22,495 bases of DNA, taken from the NCBI GenBank assembly GCA_937901455.1, contig CALDIA010000077.1, positions 1 to 22,495 on the forward strand, read 5' to 3'. A program made the position numbers and the translations under genes. The notes beneath the pieces are model-generated. The model saw nothing but the letters and a program-made list of their open reading frames with translations. It was not told where the DNA came from and ran no database searches. How positions within the stretch are numbered: the first letter of the stretch is position 1; the number at the start of each line of letters is the position of its first letter. Of the stretch, positions 7,239 to 14,216 are shown piece by piece. This DNA is from an uncultured Bacteroidales bacterium. Its GTDB lineage: Bacteria > Bacteroidota > Bacteroidia > Bacteroidales > WCHB1-69.

Positions 7239-7273
7239 GGGGGGGGCTGTTGGCTTTTGGCCAGCTTGCCAAC
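7239..7273 (-). other. Hairpin and G8/C8 tract between ohrR-like gene and gpx
   Basis: In transcript sense a GTTGGC/GCCAAC stem (7249-7254 with 7268-7273, 13-nt loop) is followed two bases later by eight C residues (7239-7246), then by the leader of gpx. No U-tract follows, so it is not a standard terminator. It may stabilise RNA or attenuate read-through from the regulator into the peroxidase. The homopolymer is a potential slippage site. Confidence 0.5.
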
Positions 7274-7281
7274 CAAAGTCA

Positions 7282-7755
7282 TCAGCATGAATGTTCGTTT
7301 ATATTATTTCTTTTCAATCCCTCTATGAGCTTGTCGATGGCAGGCACCATCGCTGCCAACTCCTCCACGGAACCCATTTTCTCCATGATGCTCTCACTCA
7401 GACACTCGGGAATGTGCTTGGACTGCTCGCGCAGGACAATCCCTTTCTTGGTCAGCGAGACTATGCGCTGGCGCGTATCCGTCTTACCCTTTGTACGCTT
7501 GAGCAGCCCCGCCTTTTCCATACGTTGTAGTAGCGGCGTGACAGTGTTCGTGTCAAGCATTAACCGCTTGGCAATCTCGCACACGGACTGCCTGTCCCGC
7601 TCCCACAGCACGAGCAGCACGAGATACTGCGGGTAGGTAATACCGAGCGGGTCAAGGTATGGGCGATAGACACTTATGGTCAGCCGCGACGCCGTATAGA
7701 GTCGAAAACATAACTGATTATCTAATTTAAGTTGCTCATATTCCATCATCTGCAT
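7282..7755 (-). CDS. ohrR: OhrR-type MarR-family organic peroxide sensor
   Basis: This is a winged-helix dimeric repressor inactivated by oxidation of a conserved N-terminal cysteine. The signature LKLDNQLCFRLYTASR places Cys16 at the OhrR sensor position. YRPYLDPLGITYPQYLVLLVLWE and LMLDTNTVTPLLQRMEKAGLL form the helix-turn-helix core, and DTRQRIVSLTKKG forms the wing. Cys118 (IPECLS) lies about 100 residues away, as in two-cysteine OhrRs that form a disulfide. An open frame extends upstream to 7806, but that stretch holds the promoter, so start 7755 (or ATGs at 7749/7746) is chosen. gpx is the next gene downstream and the likely target along with autoregulation. The symbol is by family signature; it could be another MarR paralogue. 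Confidence 0.88.
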   Translation of the reverse strand: MQMMEYEQLKLDNQLCFRLYTASRLTISVYRPYLDPLGITYPQYLVLLVLWERDRQSVCEIAKRLMLDTNTVTPLLQRMEKAGLLKRTKGKTDTRQRIVSLTKKGIVLREQSKHIPECLSESIMEKMGSVEELAAMVPAIDKLIEGLKRNNINEHSC

Positions 7756-7761
7756 ATTTAT

Positions 7762-7773
7762 ATCGTTCACGAT
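7762..7773 (-). promoter_or_regulatory. Candidate OhrR operator (ATCGT-N2-ACGAT)
   Basis: A perfect inverted repeat ATCGT-TC-ACGAT lies immediately downstream of the -7 elements, where the transcription start should fall, and 6 bp before the chosen ATG. A related half-site ATATCGT recurs at 7794-7800, just upstream of the promoter. The placement suits autorepression. It does not match the TACAATT-type site known for Bacillus OhrR, so the assignment is positional. Confidence 0.45.
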
Positions 7774-7774
7774 G

Positions 7775-7790
7775 CAAAAATACAAAAATA
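7775..7790 (-). promoter_or_regulatory. Two tandem -7 elements upstream of ohrR-like gene
   Basis: On the minus strand TATTTTTG occurs twice back to back (7783-7790 and 7775-7782), both fitting TAnnTTTG. They lie inside the longest open frame of the regulator and thereby support a start downstream at 7755-7746. Confidence 0.6.
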
Positions 7791-7917
7791 AATATATCGT
7801 GGGCAATATTTTAAAAAAAAATGCAAGATTCTCAAATTCATTGCGTTATCTTCATTCAAAATGCTCAGATATTGGCCTCTCCCATCTGCTCGTTGAACTT
7901 TGATTCCAGAAAGAGGT

Positions 7918-7966
7918 GGCCGTTTCATCTGCTGTTCCATAAAAGATAGAAAAGCAGGAAACGGCC
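7918..7966. repeat. Long inverted repeat / hairpin
   Basis: GGCCGTTTC plus CTGCT (7918-7926 and 7929-7933) pairs perfectly with AGCAG plus GAAACGGCC (7953-7966), interrupted only by a 2-nt AT bulge, around a 19-nt loop. No T-tract follows on either strand, so it is not an obvious intrinsic terminator. It could be a REP-like element, a protein-binding site or part of a small RNA. Confidence 0.65.
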
Positions 7967-8104
7967 GTAGAGTCTCGTCACCGGCTGACTGAAAGATTTA
8001 CAATTTTTATCTTCTCGATGCATACTATATTATTAGTTTTTATTTCAAATATTTCTGTATAAGAATATTAGCTTATTAAAACAAAAGCAAACAACATAGA
8101 TGTC

Positions 8105-8287
8105 ATGTGGATTACTGAGCAAATGCATCCTGAAACACGACGTACGGTGCCGCAAATCTATATGGACGATGACATTGCCTTCCTGGGATGGGTCAGGTTT
8201 GGACAGACCGCCACGAGGTAACGGTCGCCCGAAGCGCTGATCATCTGCAAGATGGAGCCCAAGCTGTTCAACGTGTCAAAGGCCTGA
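8105..8287 (+). pseudogene. Possible decayed small gene with in-frame stop
   Basis: A frame opening at ATG 8105 reads 38 residues (including MHPETRRTVPQIYMDDDIAF) to a TAA at 8219. It then continues in the same frame for 21 coding-like residues (SPEALIICKMEPKLFNVSKA) to TGA 8285-8287. The amino-acid composition on both sides of the stop is plausible for one former protein. No family is recognised and no promoter was found. It may be chance. Confidence 0.25.
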
Positions 8288-8295
8288 CACAGGAA

Positions 8296-8317
8296 AAATC
8301 CCTATTTTTGGGGATTT
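8296..8317. other. Small hairpin with a -7-like loop
   Basis: AAATCCC (8296-8302) pairs with GGGATTT (8311-8317), and the 8-nt loop is TATTTTTG, itself a TAnnTTTG element. It lies about 20 bp upstream of the -7 element used by the next gene and could be an operator, an alternative promoter or the end of an upstream transcript. Confidence 0.4.
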
Positions 8318-8336
8318 CCGAAGGTGAGGAAAGTTG

Positions 8337-8344
8337 TATTTTTG
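8337..8344 (+). promoter_or_regulatory. Bacteroidota -7 element for the 8364 gene
   Basis: TATTTTTG fits TAnnTTTG and ends 19 bp before ATG 8364. Its position makes the upstream start candidates at 8334 (TTG) impossible and 8352 unlikely, because transcription would start at or after them. Confidence 0.55.
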
Positions 8345-8363
8345 CTGCTGGATGAAAAAACAA

Positions 8364-8954
8364 ATGAAAAGAAACATAGTGGGTTATGTATTCGGCATCA
8401 TTTTGGTATTATTATTGCCATCGTATGCCGTTGCACAGAAAAAGCAGCTCTTCGACGGGGGAATGATGGTGCATACCGGTTATTTGCACGGGAATCTCAG
8501 CACATTGAATTACAAAGCCAAAGGTGCATCGTTCGGGCTTGGCGGCGTGCTTCGTTTCCATCTCGGCAAGCACTTCCGACTTGGTGGCGAGGGCTATGTC
8601 TCCACCCTGCACCAGATGCACAACGGCAGTCACATCCGGACGGGCTGGGGAGGATTTCTTGCCGACTTTCACTATCGTTTCAATCGTTGGAACCCCTTTG
8701 CCGGTGTTTCTGTCGGCGGTGGGAAGACCAGTACGTTGCTGCTTTTCGAAGGATCGACAGACGATTGGGAGGTAGAGACCAATGCTGTGATACATAGGAA
8801 AGGTTTCAGTTATGTCAACCCCAATATAGGAGTGGAGTTTGCGCTTACCGAGGCTGTTCACATTACTTTCAAGGTTGACCGGATCATCCCTTTGACGCAA
8901 GCGGAGATGCCCAACGGAGTGCGATTCTACTTCGGGGTGGTGTTTGCGCACTGA
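8364..8954 (+). CDS. Small outer-membrane beta-barrel protein
   Basis: This 196-residue exported protein has a signal peptide of about 24 residues (basic start MKRN, hydrophobic core, cleavage after SYAVA). The mature part alternates aromatic/hydrophobic and polar residues in amphipathic strands (FGLGGVLRFHL, FRLGGEGYVSTL, GGFLADFHYRF, VHITFKVDRI) and ends in GVRFYFGVVFAH. This fits a porin-fold barrel of about eight strands like other small Bacteroidota outer-membrane proteins. No enzyme motif is visible, and the function may be structural or adhesion related. The start at 8364 is chosen because the -7 element lies just upstream; 8352 is an in-frame alternative. No neighbour forms an operon with it. 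Confidence 0.75.
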   Translation: MKRNIVGYVFGIILVLLLPSYAVAQKKQLFDGGMMVHTGYLHGNLSTLNYKAKGASFGLGGVLRFHLGKHFRLGGEGYVSTLHQMHNGSHIRTGWGGFLADFHYRFNRWNPFAGVSVGGGKTSTLLLFEGSTDDWEVETNAVIHRKGFSYVNPNIGVEFALTEAVHITFKVDRIIPLTQAEMPNGVRFYFGVVFAH

Positions 8955-8959
8955 CAGCG

Positions 8960-9148
8960 GGTACCATCACGCCAACCGCTCCAGCAACTTGACCTACATC
9001 TGCCAGATGTCGTGGATAGTCGAAAGTCCCGTCATCACCTGTAAAAATCTCGATTTCGTCCGATGATGCGATTGAGGCATTGGCTTCACCAGTCAGGATA
9101 GCCGCAACGGAATGTCCGCCCAAGATTCCTGCTTTTTTTTTCGTTCAT
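8960..9148 (-). pseudogene. Frameshifted reading-frame remnant at an A9 tract
   Basis: On the minus strand ATG 9148 opens MNEK and then runs through nine A residues (T9 at 9133-9141) into a meaningless frame. In the neighbouring frame a coding-like stretch follows (AGILGGHSVAAILTGEANA and EIEIFTGDDGTFD) down to about 8964. Removing one A would join the ATG to this frame. The stretch then fades into sequence antisense to the outer-membrane protein gene, so it is also truncated. No family is recognised with confidence. It may be a decayed gene, a phase-variable short gene or chance. Confidence 0.3.
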
Positions 9149-9179
9149 AAATAATATAATCTCTTAAAACCTTATACTT

Positions 9180-9734
9180 ATGAAATTCAGAATAACATTT
9201 TTTATGATGCTATTGCTGTGGGGCAATGTTATCTTTGCGCAACAACTCACCCCGAAACAACAGCAGAAAGTTGCTGAACGCGTCAACCTGAAACTATTTG
9301 TGGGGGAGACCCTGTGCGACAAGTCATACGTCTTGAATGCGGACTGGTTAGAGTATCAGTGGTGGCTGGAGCAGACTTATGGACAGGACTCAGAACAGTA
9401 CAAAGCCGCCCTTCCTGACGCGGCGGCAGCGCGCACATTAATGCCAGATTCCATTGCGGGTGTGTACGCCACGCATCCACAATACCGTCGCCAGCCGGTT
9501 CTGGGCGTATCGCCTGAGCAAGCTGCCACATACTGCCGTTGGCGCAGCGACCGCGTGGCCGAAGCGATGCTGATACAGCAATTGAAAGTGCGCACGTTCA
9601 AGTTTGCAACAGACACGCCGTTCTTTACGTTGGATGACTACATTGCGCCAGAAGGCTTCAAATTTCTCCGTTTTTTCGTCCCCACCGGGATGGACACGCG
9701 TTACGGCTTTTACTGTTTTGCCATGTGGAGGTAA
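9180..9734 (+). CDS. Secreted mini-SUMF/FGE-like protein
   Basis: This 184-residue protein has a clear signal peptide (hydrophobic 5-18, cleavage near VIFAQ). The mature region resembles the first part of formylglycine-generating-enzyme/GldJ-K-like domains: DWLEYQWWLEQTYGQDSEQY, a HPQYRRQPVLGVSPEQA segment and the characteristic TYCRWRSDRV. The usual catalytic and metal-binding C-terminal half is replaced by a short end (FKFLRFFVPTGMDTRYGFY), so sulfatase-activating chemistry is not expected. It may be a structural or binding module in the envelope, or a shortened gene. The upstream leader is A/T-rich with no clear -7 element. It converges on the AsmA gene with only 9 bp between the stops. 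Confidence 0.7.
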   Translation: MKFRITFFMMLLLWGNVIFAQQLTPKQQQKVAERVNLKLFVGETLCDKSYVLNADWLEYQWWLEQTYGQDSEQYKAALPDAAAARTLMPDSIAGVYATHPQYRRQPVLGVSPEQAATYCRWRSDRVAEAMLIQQLKVRTFKFATDTPFFTLDDYIAPEGFKFLRFFVPTGMDTRYGFYCFAMWR

Positions 9735-9743
9735 GAACGTTAT

Positions 9744-12700
9744 CTATTCCTTCTCTGGTGCCTGCTCGCGAACATTGGCTCGCAAGCTACTGTTAATCTG
9801 ATTCTTCAAATTCATTACATTCTGCTCTACAACATTCTGTTTCTCCGGACGGAAAAGGGTGGCGTATTTGGCCTTCGTCAGCTTAAACTTCCGCTTGTCC
9901 GTACCAATCACATCCAATCCTAAACGAATGGGATTGACCAGCGAGAGGTTATAGTTATACGTCATATCCAAATTGTGCCGGCCGGAAACAATGGCTTTAT
10001 AACGGTCAATGGCTATCAGGAAAGGATAGACATCCACCTCATTCTTGTAAATGGTAGCTTCTGCCGACAAACTATCTATCTTGTTGGTAGTGCCTTTCTT
10101 GAACATCAACATTTTGGAAATTTTGCGATAGGTGTCATTATCCAGCACCACCAAATCGTGACCATTAATGGCAGCAGCGCCACGCAAAGTGGAAAACTTC
10201 ACGTCATAGTTGGATTTCAGATACGTCTCTATCGCGAAATGGAACTCCGCATTGCCGGCAAAGGATTTCAGCATAGGCAAAACGGTATCCACCTCAGGAA
10301 TCATGTCTATCAACTCAGCAATTTTGATGTCCAGTAGGTGGAAGTCCAAACCTAAGAAGAGATGATTTCTCCTAGGGGTCTTGTATAAGGCGGTCAGCTG
10401 CATACGGGCAGCATCGGAGGTGAAGCCCATCTGGTCGAGCACGAGCACGCCATCGTTGACAACCACTTTACCAGCCAATTTCCGGATATCCACATCTTCA
10501 TAATGCACTTTGTCAGCTTGCGTATTAATCGTAACATTGATACCAAAGGGCACAATAAAAGGATCATCCTCCTTGGAATCCGTCTCATGCCGCAACAGGG
10601 AGTCGGGAGCTTTGAACCCGTCGGAAACAGCCAGAATCTCGTTCAGATCCATATACGAAGAGGTTAGGTTCAGTTCGCCTCGCAAAAGCCCCTTGTCTTC
10701 ATAAAACTTATCAATATCATACAGGTTTCCCGTTAATGAGAAAGTGGAGTTCCCCAGTTTGATTTTACTATTACGGAAATGGCAACGATGCATAGTATAG
10801 TCTATGTCAAGATCAGGAATGGTCAGTGGCACCGTAAGTTCCGGCATCTGCACATCTCCGTTCTGCAATTGCACCCGCATGGTGGGGTTCCACTGCATCA
10901 GCGTATTTACGCCATTGCGATCAATACGCGCAGTACCATCCAGCGCCAGCGATGGGGTGGTAACCTTCAGGTCGCCCACCTTCGCATCCAAAGCACATTT
11001 CTGCAACTGCAAAGCCAGATGGTCCGTCTCTTTTATGGAAAAAGTCCCCTTGGGATTATCTATCTTCGCATCAATGGAATCCGTTTCAAAGGTCACTTCC
11101 TTTCCCACAAAGGAGGTCCCAAGCTTCATAGGCTCACTGTCGTCAAAGAGATTATTTAAGAAGACATCAATCGCTCCATCCGTAAGATTTGCTTTGAAAA
11201 AGTCGATACTTTCACAATAGAGGTGCGGGGACTGGACACCCACCTTGATCCATTCGTCAATTTTATAAGGTTTCTCCTTGACGGGGAAGTTCACAGTTAG
11301 ATCCATTTCTTTGGACTTAACACGCAGAGAATCTTCATAGAGCAGATCGAAATTTGTAATATGGAAATCTCCGGAGGCCGTCATCTTGTCAATCTGCATC
11401 TTCTTAATCTGCTCATAGTCAAATTCAGCCTTGACAGAAGACTTGGCTATGCCCTTGCATGGGATGATGGATTCTGGCAGCAGGTCCTGAAAATCCTCCA
11501 ACCGGATTGTCCCATTGAGCGATAAATTGCAGAGCATCTTACCCAGCAGATCTCGAACCGTGCCGTTCACCACCACATGATTGTCGCGCACATTGCCTTC
11601 TACAGAACGAATCTTCAAATCAGTCTGATGATCCAAATCGAGATTTAAATCCGCCTCTCCGTTGATGTGCTGAATATCAAAAGGCATGCCTCCCATGCCG
11701 AAATTTGCGTCCTTCAAGGATACATTACTCGTAATCAAGGGCATAGAATTATCACCATAGGTGCCTTTTACGGTTCCGCCAAGCGTAACGAGTCCATCCA
11801 ATTGCATACTGTCGGGGAGAGCTTGGGCGATGGTGTTGGGAAGTTCCTGCAAGAATTCTGCAATGGGCCACGCACCCGTATTGTAGGAAAGATCCATCTG
11901 GATATCACCATTCGCGGTGTCGCGCTGTATGTCGCCTGACAACTCCATACGATACTGGTCGTACAGCAACTCCATGGATTCTATCAGAATTTTTTGCAAC
12001 GACAGCGAACCATCGAATTCTGTATTTATCCGCACATCCTCATGGTCGATGAAGTTGTTCGTGTCTTTCTGCACATACAGGCCTTTTGCCTGTACTTTCA
12101 AGGCGCCCTTCACATCATCCATGTCGGCAACTTTTCCATCAAAGTTTATGGTGAGATTGTCAGTTTGGGCCGTGAAGGCACTGCTATCTATGGTCTGATA
12201 GGTAAGGGCAGCGGTTTTAAAAGCCAACACTCCTTCTGCATCATTTCCCTGGTATTGTCCCTTTACCGTGGCATTCAAGTCGCGAACCGCCGCACGCATC
12301 TGGGAGGAGAGATTCAAATAGTCGGCATTCACATTCTCCAAAGATATGTTGTCCAGATCAAAAGCATAGGAATTGTCGGTATCATCCCCACCTTGTAGAT
12401 TCAACACATCATAGTTTTGTTTTCCGGAAAGACTGTTAAAGAGATGCAGGTCTCCATTCTGTAAAAGAAACTTGGAGACAACAATTTGCTGGTTTTTCAG
12501 CAATTCCTTGATATCGAGGGTGGCAAGACAGTGTTTGACGGAGAGCAGTGTGTCGGTAGGCGCGCCCACCACAGGATTGATTAAGACCACATCCTCAATA
12601 TTCACGCTCAGTTGCGGGAAGGTTTTGAAGATGGTAAGGCCTGTATTGCCAATGTGATAGTCACAAAGGATATAGTCTTTGGCCACTTTGTTGACGATTT

Positions 12701-12812
12701 TAGACAACTGTTTGGGCGAGAGTATGACAGCTATAGCAATCCCTACCGCCATAATGGTCACCGCCAAAAGGGATGTCAACGAAATGAGTGTTATTTTAAC
12801 TGGCTTTTTCAT
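9744..12812 (-). CDS. AsmA-family inner-membrane-anchored envelope protein
   Basis: This 1022-residue protein has one N-terminal membrane helix (about 7-31) and a very long extracytoplasmic part. The region after the helix (SPKQLSKIVNKVAKDYI, FKTFPQLSVNIEDVVL, LLSVKHCLATLDIKELL) is the typical AsmA N-terminal pattern. Repeated beta-strand units with LDG/LNL turns fill the middle, and the AsmA_2-like end has FSTLRGAAAINGHDLVVLD and LSLVNPIRLGLDVIGTD. By family (AsmA/TamB/YhdP, repeating beta-groove bridges) it probably supports lipid movement or outer-membrane protein balance between the membranes. The start codon overlaps the stop of the upstream lipoprotein gene (ATGA). It is the last gene of a four-gene envelope operon that begins with an Omp85-like protein. 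Confidence 0.88.
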   Translation of the reverse strand: MKKPVKITLISLTSLLAVTIMAVGIAIAVILSPKQLSKIVNKVAKDYILCDYHIGNTGLTIFKTFPQLSVNIEDVVLINPVVGAPTDTLLSVKHCLATLDIKELLKNQQIVVSKFLLQNGDLHLFNSLSGKQNYDVLNLQGGDDTDNSYAFDLDNISLENVNADYLNLSSQMRAAVRDLNATVKGQYQGNDAEGVLAFKTAALTYQTIDSSAFTAQTDNLTINFDGKVADMDDVKGALKVQAKGLYVQKDTNNFIDHEDVRINTEFDGSLSLQKILIESMELLYDQYRMELSGDIQRDTANGDIQMDLSYNTGAWPIAEFLQELPNTIAQALPDSMQLDGLVTLGGTVKGTYGDNSMPLITSNVSLKDANFGMGGMPFDIQHINGEADLNLDLDHQTDLKIRSVEGNVRDNHVVVNGTVRDLLGKMLCNLSLNGTIRLEDFQDLLPESIIPCKGIAKSSVKAEFDYEQIKKMQIDKMTASGDFHITNFDLLYEDSLRVKSKEMDLTVNFPVKEKPYKIDEWIKVGVQSPHLYCESIDFFKANLTDGAIDVFLNNLFDDSEPMKLGTSFVGKEVTFETDSIDAKIDNPKGTFSIKETDHLALQLQKCALDAKVGDLKVTTPSLALDGTARIDRNGVNTLMQWNPTMRVQLQNGDVQMPELTVPLTIPDLDIDYTMHRCHFRNSKIKLGNSTFSLTGNLYDIDKFYEDKGLLRGELNLTSSYMDLNEILAVSDGFKAPDSLLRHETDSKEDDPFIVPFGINVTINTQADKVHYEDVDIRKLAGKVVVNDGVLVLDQMGFTSDAARMQLTALYKTPRRNHLFLGLDFHLLDIKIAELIDMIPEVDTVLPMLKSFAGNAEFHFAIETYLKSNYDVKFSTLRGAAAINGHDLVVLDNDTYRKISKMLMFKKGTTNKIDSLSAEATIYKNEVDVYPFLIAIDRYKAIVSGRHNLDMTYNYNLSLVNPIRLGLDVIGTDKRKFKLTKAKYATLFRPEKQNVVEQNVMNLKNQINSSLRANVREQAPEKE

Positions 12813-13192
12813 CGGATATTTCCTTTATGGAAGACGTAAGAGGTCCCATAATAGTCGTGATATGCGAGGGTAGAAGCATCCAAAGTGGTGACGGTATAAC
12901 TTTTGGGCACAATACCGCCCATCTCCATCTGATGATTTTGGGTGAGCGTCTTGCCATTAAGTGACCAAGTAAAGGGTTGGGCCTCCTCCTCCGTCACGTC
13001 ATCGGCAGTGTCCCAAGTATAACCCGTGCCATCGATGTTGTAATACTCATGCAATGTTTCCGACTGCCAATAGCCTATGAGCAGCGATTCGTCAAACGCC
13101 GGTTTTGTAGGAGTGCTTCCTCCGCCATCGCAACTGACTGCCAACAAGGCACAGCAAATCATCAAAAAGCCATAAATACATTTCCTTTTCAT
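12809..13192 (-). CDS. Lipocalin-like small lipoprotein
   Basis: This 127-residue lipoprotein starts MKRKCIYGFLMICCALLAVSC, with lipobox AVSC before an acceptor Cys and a DGGGS linker. The rest is beta-rich, with LIGYWQSETLHEYYNIDGTGYTW opening and PFTWSLNGKTL later. This is the layout of lipocalin-like domains common in Bacteroidales lipoproteins. It probably faces the periplasm or outer surface; the ligand is unknown. ATG 13192 is chosen over an upstream TTG at 13204 inside murB, since it leaves a 4-bp gap to the murB stop and gives a good signal peptide. Its stop overlaps the AsmA start, showing tight coupling. Confidence 0.8.
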   Translation of the reverse strand: MKRKCIYGFLMICCALLAVSCDGGGSTPTKPAFDESLLIGYWQSETLHEYYNIDGTGYTWDTADDVTEEEAQPFTWSLNGKTLTQNHQMEMGGIVPKSYTVTTLDASTLAYHDYYGTSYVFHKGNIR

Positions 13193-13196
13193 ACGA

Positions 13197-14201
13197 TCAG
13201 ACAATATTGACTTCCGGTTGTAAAGTTATATGAAATATGTTATAAACGTCACGAATTACATTTTCGTATAGTTGGACAATCTCTTCCGGTCGGGCGTTCC
13301 CGTAATTAACCACTACTAACGCCTGTTTGGGATAAATGCCCGCATCGCCGCAACGATAGCCCTTCCAGCCAGCCTTCTCAATGAGTTGACCGGCAGCCAG
13401 CTTCACTCCGTTAGAAGCAGGATAAGAAACCAGATCGGGAAAGTGTTGCTGTAAAAGGGCAAATTCAGACATCGGCACGATGGGGTTCTTGAAGAAACTT
13501 CCGGCACAGCCCACCTCTTGTATGTTGGGTAATTTATGTTCACGGATGAACCGTACGCAACGGACTATATTGTCTATAGACGGCGTAAGCCCGCTATTGG
13601 ACAATTCATCCGTCAACCCCTTGTAAGTCATCGTATAATGCGCTTCTTTGGAGAGTTTAAATGTGACGTGTGTTATGAAGCAGTATCCTTTTAGCTTGGT
13701 CTTGAAAATGGATGTGCGATAGCCAAAGTCGCACTCATCATGATGAAGAAGAAACGGCTCCTTGTTAGGAAGCAGAAATCCTTCCACAGCAGTGATGCTG
13801 TCTTTAACCTCCACTCCGTACGCACCGATATTTTGCACGGGTGCGCTGCCAACCAAGCCTGGAATGCCAGTCAAATTCTCCAAGCCATAATATTGTTTTT
13901 CAGCACAATAGTCTATAAGCATTTCCCACTCTACGCCAGCAGCCACCTTTAGGCTTACCGACAAATCATCTTCGGCCACAGTCGTTATCCCTTGAAAAAC
14001 CGGATGCAGAATGGTACCTTCATAATTGCGGGTAAAAAGGGTGTTACTCCCCATGCCAAGCACGTAAAAGGGGGCTTCAATGTCTTCTTCAGGCAATTGC
14101 AGCACATCTTCCGGCCGTTCAATCTCGACAAACCGCCTGCAAGACACATCCATCCGAAATGTGTTATGCGTAAGCAACGAATATGGCTCCAAAATCTTCA
14201 T
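13197..14201 (-). CDS. murB: UDP-N-acetylenolpyruvoylglucosamine reductase (MurB, type I)
   Basis: This cytoplasmic FAD enzyme reduces UDP-GlcNAc-enolpyruvate with NADPH to UDP-MurNAc, the second committed step of peptidoglycan synthesis. The 334 residues contain the FAD-binding YVLGMGSNTLF, GLENLTGIPGLVGSAPVQNIGAYG, the catalytic Ser235 in CAGSFFKNP, the EKAGWKGYRCGDAGIYPKQALVVVN block and the catalytic-type Glu330 in QPEVNIV. The Tyr loop and long form identify type I. It starts 15 bp after the stop of the Omp85-like gene and is followed after 4 bp by the lipoprotein gene, so wall precursor synthesis is co-transcribed with outer-envelope factors. Confidence 0.96.
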   Translation of the reverse strand: MKILEPYSLLTHNTFRMDVSCRRFVEIERPEDVLQLPEEDIEAPFYVLGMGSNTLFTRNYEGTILHPVFQGITTVAEDDLSVSLKVAAGVEWEMLIDYCAEKQYYGLENLTGIPGLVGSAPVQNIGAYGVEVKDSITAVEGFLLPNKEPFLLHHDECDFGYRTSIFKTKLKGYCFITHVTFKLSKEAHYTMTYKGLTDELSNSGLTPSIDNIVRCVRFIREHKLPNIQEVGCAGSFFKNPIVPMSEFALLQQHFPDLVSYPASNGVKLAAGQLIEKAGWKGYRCGDAGIYPKQALVVVNYGNARPEEIVQLYENVIRDVYNIFHITLQPEVNIV

Positions 14202-14216
14202 ATTATCACCTCACCA

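Larger units (their letters stand above)
7791..8336. other. Gene-poor region with probable gene remnants
   Basis: About 550 bp carry no intact gene. Contents seen are a 14-bp-stem hairpin (7918-7966), an AT-rich stretch (about 8000-8090), a broken reading frame (8105-8287) and a small hairpin (8296-8317). On the minus strand a short coding-like tail NGHLFLESKFNEQMGEANI ends in TGA near 7865 but has no start. The region may be decaying DNA between the redox block and the outer-membrane protein gene. Confidence 0.5.

Noticed and set aside
7918..7966. Intrinsic terminator
   Set aside because: The stem is strong, but no T-run follows on either strand and no gene ends close to it.
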